DNA of 64,000 nucleotides from Streptomyces sp. NBC_00239. Lineage in GTDB: Bacteria; Actinomycetota; Actinomycetes; Streptomycetales; Streptomycetaceae. The stretch is taken from NCBI RefSeq assembly GCF_036194065.1, contig NZ_CP108096.1, positions 1 through 64,000 on the forward strand, given 5' to 3'. The first letter of the stretch is position 1. Each line of letters opens with the position of its first letter. The notes beneath the pieces were generated by a model. The model saw nothing but the letters and a program-made list of their open reading frames with translations, was not told the origin of the DNA and made no database searches. This document shows positions 1-7,690 of the stretch, piece after piece. The position numbers and the translations under genes are program-made.

Positions 1-480
1 GTAACCACCGGCCTTCGGCCGGGGTTGCTCGGGCCTTCGGCCCTTCGCGGGTGCGTACGGTTAACTCCCGGGCTTCGCCTGGGAGTTGGCGGGGCCTCCG
101 GCCCCGCGCCCGGCCTCCGGCCGGGTGGCGCGGGCTGCGCCCGCGCTGGTGGGTGGGGTGGGGCGCTCCGCGCCCCACTGGTTGGTGAGGGTGGGTCAAC
201 TCCTGCGCTGCGCTCCGGAGTTGGGCGTTCCGGCCGGATGCTTCGCATTCCGGCCTTGGTTGGGTGGTGCCGGAGCGCTCCGCGCTCCGGTTACGTTGAG
301 TGATGGGTTCGGGAGGGTCGTTTTGATCTTGGGTGGAGCGCTCCGCGCTCTTCGGTGTGCTCGTCGGGTGCGGGTGCTCGGGGGTTCAGGGAGGGCTCGC
401 TTCGCTCGGCGGCGAGGGAGTGGGGGGTGTGCGTTGTCGGGTGCCGGCCGGAGGTTGAGCGGTGTGAATAGGGCTCTGTT
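1..480. repeat. Dense array of short 3-nt-loop hairpins (telomere-like)
   Basis: At least ten perfect or near-perfect hairpins follow one another with loops TTC, TCC or TGC: 8-22, 31-43, 63-87, about 91-105, 109-125, 127-143, 158-176, 272-292 and 334-350. Stems are 5 to 11 bp. No frame gives a believable gene. Streptomyces telomeres are known for packed palindromes with 3-nt loops, and the window carries a tap-tpg pair, so a terminal or subterminal position is plausible. The window start need not be the physical end, and the sequence is not the archetypal telomere as I remember it. Confidence 0.55.
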
Positions 481-551
481 TGTGGTGTTTTGAGTTAGTG
501 TCACCCGTCTTGCCTGTGTGTTAGACATCACATTTTCGGCGTCCTCGGTCC

Positions 552-566
552 TACTTTGCAAAGTAC
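552..566. promoter_or_regulatory. Palindrome CTTTGCAAAGTAC, copy 1
   Basis: TACTTTGCAAAGTA is a perfect 14-bp palindrome, AT-rich against a GC-rich background. The 13-mer CTTTGCAAAGTAC occurs again at 11288-11300 in front of the double-GntR gene and at 53637-53649 just upstream of the gene at 53671. It is probably a protein-binding site; the binder is unknown. Confidence 0.6.
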
Positions 567-714
567 AAAGCCCGGCTCGGGGCCCGTCGGCACGTGGACA
601 CCGACGTGGGCAGACGGACACCGAGCGGACGCAGCCCACGAGGTGCCTGCGGTCGGGTCGCAGCGACGGTGCGGGAACGTAGGGGTGGGGGGCAGGGCGG
701 CGCCGGATGCCACC

Positions 715-744
715 GAACAACGCCGAACAACCGCGAACAACTCG
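715..744 (+). repeat. Three 10-bp direct repeats GAACAACNNN, block 1
   Basis: Units start at 715, 725 and 735 (GAACAACGCC, GAACAACCGC, GAACAACTCG), an exact 10-bp period, so all lie on one face of the helix. A second block with the same period lies at 1669-1698. Iteron-like; function inferred. Confidence 0.5.
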
Positions 745-878
745 CTCACGAGCGGCACCCGGTGGCGGGGCGCAGCGTCCTTCGTCGCGTCGGCTGGACG
801 TTTCTGGACGTTCTTGGACGGCGTCGGACGGCGCGGGACGGCCTCGCGGCGGGGATGCCGGGCGGCGGCTTCGGCGGT

Positions 879-901
879 GGTGTTGCCGGGGGTGCAACAC
901 C
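879..901. repeat. Inverted repeat GGTGTTGC/GCAACACC, copy 1
   Basis: Two 8-bp arms separated by 7 bases. First of five related inverted repeats (879-901, 1030-1052, 1486-1516, 1547-1563, 3857-3880). They could be binding sites for a partition or replication protein, or hairpins. Confidence 0.5.
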
Positions 902-1029
902 GGCTCCAGGCCGTCGTCTTGGGGGCCCGGCCTGCGCGGCGGGGAGGGGCCGCGACGTCGTACGGCTTGCTGTTGCCCGGGGGCACGAGGAGACGGCCGG
1001 GGCCTGGGCGGCCGGCCGAGCGGCGAAGG

Positions 1030-1052
1030 GGTGTTGCGGGGCTCGCAACACC
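1030..1052. repeat. Inverted repeat GGTGTTGC/GCAACACC, copy 2
   Basis: Perfect 8-bp arms with a 7-base spacer, the same geometry as copy 1. Confidence 0.5.
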
Positions 1053-1485
1053 ACCCGGCCGCACCGCCGGCCGCGGGGCGCAGCAGCCCGGTTGGGCGCC
1101 GGCTGCCGTCCGTCCAAGGCGCCCGGGGTGACGGCCTCCGGCCGTACGGCGTCTGTCGTGTCACGCCCGCCGACGTCGAAAAGTGCAGGTCACCAGGGGG
1201 ACACCACGGGGTGACACCGAGCAGGCCCGACGGGGTTCTGCGGGCCCCGTTCCTGGATGCGGTTGGACAGAATTGGACAGTTCTGGACGCCGGCGGACGC
1301 CTGCCTCCACAACCCCGGCGGGCGGCGAGGGGGCGGGGCGCAGCGGGGCCGGCCGAGCTCGGCGAGGCGGGCGCCGGCGCCGCGGGCGGGGTCGCGGGCG
1401 CGACGGCCCGTCGCGGTCAGGTGGTGGGGCGTAGGGGCGGGGCGGCGGAGGTGCCACAGCTCCAGGACGACGGCCAGGCCCCTGT

Positions 1486-1516
1486 CGTGGTGTTGCCGGG
1501 CACGGGCAACACCACG
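1486..1516. repeat. Inverted repeat GGTGTTGC/GCAACACC, copy 3
   Basis: Extended version with perfect 12-bp arms (CGTGGTGTTGCC and its complement) around 7 bases. A degenerate fourth copy at 1547-1563 keeps only GTTGC-N7-GCAAC. Confidence 0.5.
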
Positions 1517-1668
1517 GCCGCGGGTGCCGCGTACAGGCGCGGGATCGTTGCCGGCCTCGCAACACCCGACGCCGGACAGCCCCAGGGCGACGAGCGCATG
1601 GCGCCCGCGCGGGTGCGGCCGCCAGTGACTCGCCGCGGCGGCCGGGGCGCCGAAGGCCGAGTGCCGGC

Positions 1669-1698
1669 GAACAATGCCGAACAACGCTGAACAACCCG
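1669..1698 (+). repeat. Three 10-bp direct repeats GAACAACNNN, block 2
   Basis: Units start at 1669, 1679 and 1689 (GAACAATGCC, GAACAACGCT, GAACAACCCG), with the same period as block 1 almost 1 kb away. Confidence 0.5.
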
Positions 1699-1838
1699 TC
1701 CGCCAGCGGGAACGCAGCCCGCCCGCAACCAGCGGGATGGCGCCGGCGGCGCACCAGCCCCCCGGCGCCTGTGGCCGGTGCGCAGCTCGGCGGCTCGGCG
1801 CCCCGGGCAGTCAGCGCGCGCCGGAGCAGAACAAGCGC

Positions 1839-1879
1839 GACCCCTTTGTTTTGATCTCCCCCCCCTGATGGGGTACATT
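1839..1879 (+). promoter_or_regulatory. GACCC-box promoter P1
   Basis: GACCC at 1839, -35 TTGATC at 1851-1856, 17-base spacer, -10 TACATT at 1874-1879. The G of GACCC is 12 bases upstream of the -35, as in every member of this family. Drives the gene at 1928. Confidence 0.75.
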
Positions 1880-1927
1880 AATGAGCACATCGGGGTGAGC
1901 GCCCCGCCCCGAAGCCAGGAGGAAGCC

Positions 1928-2620
1928 ATGAACAACAACGTGATCGACTGGAAGACCGGCGCCACCTACGCGTGCCCCCGCTGCAACCACGACTCGGTGG
2001 GCAACCCCAACAGCTGGGAGGTGTACACCTGCTGCAACTGCGGCACCCGCTTCGCCCGCTTCCCGCGCCTCCAGCGCTTCCTGCGCCACGTCGGCATCAC
2101 CTGCGAGTTCTGCACCGAGCGCCACCCCGTCGTCGTCGACGGCAAGCCCTTCGGCTTCCTGCGCAAGCGCCACAACGGCGTCGGCACCCACGCCCGCCAC
2201 CAGGTCGAGGCATGGCAGTACGACACCGACGAGATCCCCGACCACAGGGACCGCGTCCTCTACCGCGACACCTGCGCCACCCGCGCGGACGCGCTGGCCT
2301 CTCTCGCCCGCGCCCGTAGCTGGAACGGCGTCGAGGACGACTTCAGCCCCGTGCTCGCCGTCGTCACCGACGAGGAGTTCGACAAGTACTACAACGTCGA
2401 CCACCTCACCAAGGAGCAGCAGGAAGGCCTCCACGACGGCACTCTGGAGGTCTACGGCGTCGGCGTCATCCGCACCCACGACGCCCCCAGCCGGATGCGC
2501 GGCTGGTTCTACCCCGAGACCGGCACCTTCAGCTGGGGCCTGATCGCACCCGCCGGACTCGAAGGCCTCTACACCCAGCACCTCCCCGAGGCCCTGGCGC
2601 CCCACGCCCCGCAGCTCTGA
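1928..2620 (+). CDS. Zinc-ribbon-like protein of unknown function, 230 aa
   Basis: The start was chosen at ATG 1928 because AGGAGG lies just upstream (1917-1922) and the GACCC-box promoter P1 ends 50 bases before. The N-terminus has CPRC and CCNC pairs about 20 residues apart, then a CEFC pair, so one or two zinc knuckles are likely. The rest is acidic and ends with a Trp/Tyr-rich stretch. I recognise no family. A strong hairpin follows the stop. As the first gene from the left end under the shared promoter it belongs to the GACCC regulon. Confidence 0.8.
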   Translation: MNNNVIDWKTGATYACPRCNHDSVGNPNSWEVYTCCNCGTRFARFPRLQRFLRHVGITCEFCTERHPVVVDGKPFGFLRKRHNGVGTHARHQVEAWQYDTDEIPDHRDRVLYRDTCATRADALASLARARSWNGVEDDFSPVLAVVTDEEFDKYYNVDHLTKEQQEGLHDGTLEVYGVGVIRTHDAPSRMRGWFYPETGTFSWGLIAPAGLEGLYTQHLPEALAPHAPQL

Positions 2621-2628
2621 CACACACC

Positions 2629-2658
2629 GGCCCGCCGCCCCAAGGGAGACGGCGGGCC
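2629..2658 (+). terminator. Hairpin terminator
   Basis: Perfect 9-bp stem (GGCCCGCCG / CGGCGGGCC) with a 12-base loop directly after the gene ending at 2620. No U tract, as is common in high-GC actinomycetes. Confidence 0.5.
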
Positions 2659-2757
2659 AGTCGGCCCGCACCGCCCGGCGGCCGGCCGCCCGCACCGAGC
2701 ACAAAGGCGCAGCAGGCGCCCCGCCTCCGGGCCCCGACACGACAGGAAGCACCCCCC

Positions 2758-3342
2758 ATGAGCACGCACTACGCCAGCCCGACGCACATCCTCGCCCTGG
2801 TCAAGGGCGCCGCCGAGGGCGACGCGATCAAGCACATCACCCCGATGGGCCTGGGCACCCACCTCGACGACGCCGTGGCCTGCGGCCTGCTCACCATCGG
2901 CAGCGACGACTACGACCTGCACCCGACCGATACGGGGCGCGCCCTGTACGAGGCGCACCTCACCGGCCTCCCGGACGGCCGGGCCAACCACTGGGGCAGC
3001 GCCGTCCCCCGCGCCGCCGTCGACCAGGTGCACCGGCTCCACCTGAAGGCCACCGGCCGCGCCGTCGTCGTCGAGGCCGAGCTCACCGGGCCGGGCCACG
3101 GCACCGTCACCGTCACCCACGGCACCCGCCACGCCACACCGCCCCGGGCCGCCCTCGGCCGCACCCGCAACGCCCCGGGCCGCGCCACCGGCTGGTACAT
3201 CGACCCCACCCCGGACGGCACCGCCCCGGCCCGTGCCACTGGGCGCACCAAGGACGACGTCATCCGCCGCTACCTGCGCACCCTCGGCGTCTGGCCCGAA
3301 GCCATCACCTACGCCCGCATCCGCTACACACCCCCGCGCTGA
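2758..3342 (+). CDS. Hypothetical protein, 194 aa
   Basis: ATG start preceded by AGGAAG. The first 70 residues look like a small helical DN-binding-type domain (ILALVKGAAEGDAIKHITP, then VACGLLTIG), as in winged-helix proteins that read a reiterated plasmid motif, but no signature is certain. The rest is Pro/Thr/Arg-rich and ends in a basic segment. It sits between two GACCC-promoter genes and has no promoter of that type itself; it could be read from P1 if the hairpin at 2629 leaks. Function unknown. Confidence 0.7.
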   Translation: MSTHYASPTHILALVKGAAEGDAIKHITPMGLGTHLDDAVACGLLTIGSDDYDLHPTDTGRALYEAHLTGLPDGRANHWGSAVPRAAVDQVHRLHLKATGRAVVVEAELTGPGHGTVTVTHGTRHATPPRAALGRTRNAPGRATGWYIDPTPDGTAPARATGRTKDDVIRRYLRTLGVWPEAITYARIRYTPPR

Positions 3343-3412
3343 ACACCCGCCCGCACCACGCCACGACAGGCCCCCCGGGCGAGAACGGCAGGCGGCGCAG
3401 CACACACCCAAA

Positions 3413-3454
3413 GACCCTGCACATTTGACATCTACCCCCCTTTTGAAGTACATT
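3413..3454 (+). promoter_or_regulatory. GACCC-box promoter P2
   Basis: GACCC at 3413, -35 TTGACA at 3425-3430, 18-base spacer, -10 TACATT at 3449-3454. Drives the gene at 3509. Confidence 0.75.
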
Positions 3455-3508
3455 AGTAACTGACGGTGAGGGGAACACCCCGCCCTCACCCCTTCGGGAA
3501 AGGACCCC

Positions 3509-3754
3509 ATGAACCAGTCCGAGGCAGACCAGGCCCGCACCCTCGCCGGTGAAGTCACCAAGCTCATCGGGACGTTCGAAACCGACAGCACCCTGACCGA
3601 CCCCCAGCAGGCGATCGACTTCCTGACGCTGATGCACACGGAACTGCTCGAATTCGCCGACAACCCGGCCGACGACCGCCTGCGCCGTGGAATCGAAAGC
3701 CGCGTCACGAACTTCATCGACCTCACCCGCAAGGCCAGCCACCAGGCCGCATAG
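3509..3754 (+). CDS. Small helical protein, 81 aa, paralogue of the gene at 14154
   Basis: ATG start with GGAAAGGA upstream, 55 bases after P2. All-helical, acidic-basic mixed protein. The central block (LTLMHTELLEFAD, then DDRLRRGI) aligns with SLELMRADCLQFAE and DEDLRLRV in the 109-aa product of 14154-14483, so the two are paralogues. Both are driven by GACCC-box promoters. No catalytic motif; a small partner or regulatory protein is possible. Function unknown. Confidence 0.8.
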   Translation: MNQSEADQARTLAGEVTKLIGTFETDSTLTDPQQAIDFLTLMHTELLEFADNPADDRLRRGIESRVTNFIDLTRKASHQAA

Positions 3755-3856
3755 CACCGCGCGAGCCCTCCCCAGGACCCCAGCAGCCGCAACAGCCCCA
3801 GCACGGACGAGACAACGCGCACAGGGGCCCCGGCCCCTCCCCGGCCGGACGACCAC

Positions 3857-3880
3857 GGTGTTGCCGCGCCCGGCAACACC
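3857..3880. repeat. Inverted repeat GGTGTTGC/GCAACACC, copy 5
   Basis: Perfect 10-bp arms (GGTGTTGCCG / CGGCAACACC) around 4 bases, in the gap between 3754 and 4041. Same core as the copies at 0.9-1.56 kb. Confidence 0.5.
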
Positions 3881-4040
3881 CGCCCAGCACAGCCCCGGGC
3901 CCCGGGCCGCGATCGAGGTGGTCACCGCCCGGGGCAGCCAATGGCTCGCCCTCGTCCCCCACCCCGCCCTCGCCCGCCGCGCCCTGGCCGGGCCACGGCG
4001 GGCCCCGGCGCCACCTCGTACAGAACCGGAGCACCATCCG

Positions 4041-4313
4041 ATGGACACCACCACCGCGAAGCCCGACACCGCCACCCTCTGGCAGAACCTCGCGGACGCC
4101 CTGAACGCCCTCGTCGGCGCCGAACTCCACCCCGATTTCCACGACCGCTACGGCAGCGGCAACAACTGGCAGCACCAGCCCTACGCCTCCGGCAACCACG
4201 GCAACAGCCCGTGGGTGGTCTTCGACCTGCGCGAACGCGCGTACACGGTCACGACCCGCGAACGCACCCTCGCCGGGGAGCACTCCCGGCCCCGCCGCCG
4301 CAAGCGCCGCTGA
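4041..4313 (+). CDS. Hypothetical small protein, 90 aa
   Basis: The long open frame from 3687 is unlikely upstream because it overlaps the previous gene, so ATG 4041 is taken as the start; the ribosome site is weak (CCGGAGC). The first 35 residues resemble an amphipathic helix (LWQNLADALNALVGAE), followed by a Gly/Asn/His-rich part and a very basic C-terminus (RPRRRKRR), which may bind nucleic acid. Function unknown. Confidence 0.65.
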   Translation: MDTTTAKPDTATLWQNLADALNALVGAELHPDFHDRYGSGNNWQHQPYASGNHGNSPWVVFDLRERAYTVTTRERTLAGEHSRPRRRKRR

Positions 4314-4450
4314 CCCCCACCGCGAACGCGGGACGCGGCGCGGCGACCGGCGGCGGCGTCCGAGATACGGGGCGCGGCCAGGACGGCCGGGCCCGGACGG
4401 AGAACGCGCCCGAGGTCCCGCGCGGTGCGCCCGGGGCCCTGCGCGGTGGT

Positions 4451-5938
4451 TCAGCCGGCGCCGGCCTCCTCGGCGGCGGGCTCCCCAGCGGCGGGCTCCT
4501 CCTGGTCCTGGGTGAGCGGCGGGTACTCGGCCAGGATCTGCTCGAGCACCTTGTAGAGCGCGCCCGCCCGTGCGCTGCCCGAACTCCCGAAGGCCTCCCG
4601 CTCGGCGGTCAGCAGCAGCAGCCAGTGCGCGCCCGTCATCCGCATCCGCTGGGCCGCCCGTACCGCGGACAGCACACGGCGCTGCTCCTTCGCCCCCAAC
4701 GGCCCCCGCACCGGCGTCACCAGCTGGTGCGCGGGACCCCGCAGCGCCTGCCGCAGATGCAGCGGCACCTCGTCCCACGCCGGGTCGTCCTCCCCGGGCA
4801 GCAGCCGGCCCCGGCCCGCTCCCGTCTCCACCCGCACCACCCGCACCACCGACACCGCCGACACCGCCGAGGCGGACGAGGCGGAGGCCAACGTCGAGGC
4901 GGCCGGCTCGGACGAGGCATCATCGGCCGCCTGCAGCTCTGCCTCCCTCGGCCCCGGCACAGCCGCGGACCCTTCCACCACCGTGCCCTCCGGCGCCGCC
5001 GCCCCCTCCCCGGCACCAGGCCCGGCCCCGGAGACCAGGACGGACCCGTCGACGGACCCGGCCGCACGGCCGGGCTCCGGGGCGGCCCCGGCAGAACCGG
5101 GCGCGGACCCCGCGCTCCCGGAGCTCCCCGCGACGGCCGGCGCCACGAAGTCGGCCACCACCTGCTCCAGGACCTCGAACACCCGCCGCGCCCGCTCACT
5201 GCGCGCACTGCCGAACGACTCCCTCGGCGCCCCCAGCAACGCCAGCCAGTGCTTCCCGCCCATCCGCCGGCCATCAGCCGCCCGCAGCGCGTACCGCACC
5301 CCCGAATTCCCCTTCTCCCGCAACACCGCCGGCTCCTGCGACACCAGCCGGTGCGCGGCCACCTCCAGGTGCTGACGCAGATGCAGCGGCACCTCCCGCC
5401 ACAACCCGTCATCCGGCCCCGGCAACACCAGCCCCCGAGCCACACCCGCCTCCACCCGCACCGGCCCAGCGTCCCCACCACCCGAACCGCCAGACCCGCC
5501 CGTACGGCCCGTACGGGCCTCGGCGGCGCGCCCCGGCGCAGCAGCAGCGGACAGCTCCCCGGCGGCCGCCTCGGCCGCCGGGACGCCGCCCGCCGGCACC
5601 CCCGCCCCGTCCGGCCCCGGCTCGGCCCGCCCGGCGCCCCCGCACCCGCCCCCGCGCACATGAGCAGCCAGCCCCGCCGGCGCCCCCGCGTACGCACACC
5701 CCCCACAACGCGCCCAGCCCGCCCGGTCGACCGCCTCCTGGACCACCGAACGCTCCGGCCCGAACCCCGACTCGACCAGACGCTCCGGCAACGTCACCCC
5801 GCCCTGCACCGCACGCAACGCCGCAGCGGCCGTGATGTCGTGCCCGAGCATGAACCAGCGCCCGATCCCCGCCTCCCCACCACACCCGCAGAAGCAATCA
5901 CCCGTCGGCACCAACCGCTTTTCCCTCGTCACCGTCAC
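4451..5938 (-). CDS. Duplicated-domain protein with N-terminal Cys cluster, 495 aa
   Basis: GTG start. The N-terminus carries CFCGCGG followed by a GHD, a small cysteine motif often seen in phage and plasmid proteins; a second Cys cluster (CGGC...C...C) lies near residue 75. After an Ala/Gly/Pro-rich linker a domain of about 100 residues (EVPLHLRQHL ... GKHWLALL ... FEVLEQVVADF) is repeated after a second low-complexity linker (EVPLHLRQAL ... GAHWLLLL ... YKVLEQILAEY). The two copies share the LHLRQ, HWL and LEQ landmarks, so this is an internal duplication. The gene is divergent from those at 7151 across the candidate origin. Replication or partition role possible but unproven. Confidence 0.75.
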   Translation of the reverse strand: MTVTREKRLVPTGDCFCGCGGEAGIGRWFMLGHDITAAAALRAVQGGVTLPERLVESGFGPERSVVQEAVDRAGWARCGGCAYAGAPAGLAAHVRGGGCGGAGRAEPGPDGAGVPAGGVPAAEAAAGELSAAAAPGRAAEARTGRTGGSGGSGGGDAGPVRVEAGVARGLVLPGPDDGLWREVPLHLRQHLEVAAHRLVSQEPAVLREKGNSGVRYALRAADGRRMGGKHWLALLGAPRESFGSARSERARRVFEVLEQVVADFVAPAVAGSSGSAGSAPGSAGAAPEPGRAAGSVDGSVLVSGAGPGAGEGAAAPEGTVVEGSAAVPGPREAELQAADDASSEPAASTLASASSASAVSAVSVVRVVRVETGAGRGRLLPGEDDPAWDEVPLHLRQALRGPAHQLVTPVRGPLGAKEQRRVLSAVRAAQRMRMTGAHWLLLLTAEREAFGSSGSARAGALYKVLEQILAEYPPLTQDQEEPAAGEPAAEEAGAG

Positions 5939-7150
5939 AGTCCCGGGACCCTAGCGGCACCACAACCCCCACCTCAGCCCAACCGACCACCCCGACCGGA
6001 ACCGACCGAAACAGACCAGACCACGCGCACGAATGACCACCACGCACACCACCCACGCCACCACCCCGAGCCCTACCAACACGCAGCAGCACCACACAAA
6101 GCCACCACACAAGACCAGCACCCCGGACCAACACGCCCCAACAGCGCGCTACAACAGCGCGTCCCAACAGCGCGCTACAAGAACGCGATACAGAGCCACG
6201 CCACATGACGCGCTGCAACAGCACGAGGCAACAGCGCGACACGACAGCACCCCCTCCCCCACACCCCAACCACCGGCAGACCGGGGCGGCGACGCGGCCG
6301 GGCCGGGCGCGGCGGGGCCAGCGGGCGCGGCGCGGCGACGGGCGGACGGGACGGCACGGCCGGAGGCCACGGACACAGCAGAACCCGGCGGCCCGCCGAC
6401 GGACGGACGGGCCGGGGGCCAGGCGCGGTGGCCGGGCGGACGGGCCGGCGCGGCGCGGCGCGGCGCGGCCGGGGGCGGAGCCGGGGGGCGGGCGGGCCGA
6501 CGGGGCGGACGGCGCGGCGCGGGCGCCGGAAGCCCGACGGCGCCGGGCCAGGGCGGCGGGGGCGACCGACGGCGGGAAGGACGCCCGGCGGCCGACGGCA
6601 GGCCGGACGGCCGGGGCGGCGACGGCGCGACGGGAGACCGGAACGGGGAGGCGCCCCGGCGCGGCGGGCCGGGCGGTGCCGAGCAGCGGAGCAGCAGACG
6701 AGGCAGCGCGGAGCAGCGGGCAGCGCCGGGCGGACGTACGACGACAAACGCGGTCCGGCGTACAGGCCGACCAGCGCAGCACGGCCAGCAGCAACGGGGA
6801 CACCGGACGGACTGCCGGGTGCGGACGGGCGCGGCAGGGCGGTGGGCGTCCGGACGGGCGGCCGGGCGCGGACGGGCCGACGGGGTGGCGGGCGCGGCGG
6901 AGCGGGGCCGGGCCCGGGGCGGCGGCGCCGGGCGCCGGACGCGGCCGGACGGGCGGCCCGGGGCGGCGGCCGGGCGGGGTGGCGGGCGGCCGGACACAGA
7001 GGCGGCGGCGTCAGGCGGTGGTGTCCGGCCGGGGCGCGGCGGGTGGCGGCGGCGGGCCGGGCGAGTTCGCCCGGGACCGTTATCGGTGGGCCGGCTCGTC
7101 GTTGAGGATGCGGAGCCCTGCCCGTTTACTCGCTGCTGCTGGAGTTGCCC
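5939..7150. other. Gene-free region with GC-skew switch (candidate origin)
   Basis: No frame has a believable start or motif. The plus strand is C/A-rich on the left: hand counts give G 11, C 32 for 5941-6000 and G 8, C 29 for 6061-6120. It is G-rich on the right: G 37, C 19 for 6421-6480. The switch falls near 6260-6290, beside the 13-bp iterons at 6139-6254. Genes diverge from the region on both sides. This is the layout expected of an internal bidirectional origin, but no Rep gene was recognised nearby. Confidence 0.5.
6139..6254 (+). repeat. 13-bp iteron array, CAACAGCGCG core
   Basis: Units start at 6139, 6152, 6165 and 6178 (the last degenerate), then at 6216, 6229 and 6242: exact 13-bp spacing within each run. 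Core CAACAGCGCG, with CAACAGCACG and CGACAGCACC variants. The stretch 6191-6215 between the runs keeps only weak matches. Iterons with about one helical turn spacing are typical binding arrays for plasmid Rep proteins. Confidence 0.6.
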
Positions 7151-7678
7151 GTGCCCGTCCTCACGGCCCCGCCCGCGTCCGCGCGGCCCGTTCTCGCGCC
7201 CATCGGGAGCCGCGGCCCGGTCGAACAAGCCGTGGTCGAGGGCGCGCTCGCCTCGGCCGGGCCCGAGACGCTGGTGCGCATCGACGTACCCCAGCCCGAC
7301 GGCTCGGTGCGCCTGTACGCGGCTTGGACCGACGGCGGCGGCCCGCTGGCCGATCACATCGACCGCGTCGCGCTCGCGCGCGGGCTGGACGCCTGGTCCT
7401 GGGTCGAGATCCTCACGCACAGCGCCCGCACCACCCACCGTGGCCGGATCGAGGTGCGCGCCCACCCGCTGCGGCAGGTCCTCGCCGACGTCGAACGCGG
7501 GCACCGGGGCAGCGAGGAGTACCGGGCCGGCTTCGCCCGGATGCTTGCCGACGACGCCGCGCGAGCCGACCGCCCGCCGCTGCCCGGGATCCCCGCCTGG
7601 CCGGGCGTCGGCCCCCGGCTGTGGCACCGTTACGCGGGAGACAGCTTCACCGTCGAGCGGCACTGGCTCGGCCGCTGA
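7151..7678 (+). CDS. Hypothetical protein, 175 aa
   Basis: GTG 7151 was chosen over TTG 7145 because GGAG at 7141-7144 leaves a 6-base gap to it. Mixed alpha/beta protein with LVRIDVPQPDGSVRLYAAW and LRQVLADVERGHRGSEEYR segments; no motif recognised. It is 12 bases from the next gene and clearly in the same operon, reading away from the skew-switch region. Function unknown; association with replication is suggested only by position. Confidence 0.7.
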   Translation: MPVLTAPPASARPVLAPIGSRGPVEQAVVEGALASAGPETLVRIDVPQPDGSVRLYAAWTDGGGPLADHIDRVALARGLDAWSWVEILTHSARTTHRGRIEVRAHPLRQVLADVERGHRGSEEYRAGFARMLADDAARADRPPLPGIPAWPGVGPRLWHRYAGDSFTVERHWLGR

Positions 7679-7690
7679 GAGGACCGCACG

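Larger units (their letters stand above)
481..1838. other. Gene-free repeat region next to the left end
   Basis: About 1.4 kb without a supportable gene: the open frames have no ribosome sites and are a by-product of high GC. It contains a 14-bp palindrome (552-565), two blocks of three 10-bp direct repeats (715-744, 1669-1698), four GGTGTTGC/GCAACACC inverted repeats, clusters of TTGGACG/TTGGACAG words (about 795-845, 1262-1295), and GTGTCAC words (about 498, 1161, 1209). The same kinds of word recur in the regulatory region at 53.4-53.65 kb. A replication, partition or telomere-maintenance role is inferred. Confidence 0.5.

Noticed and set aside
25..1754. Several long open frames in both strands of the left region
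   Set aside because: No ribosome sites, composition of random high-GC sequence, and dense hairpins. Not genes.
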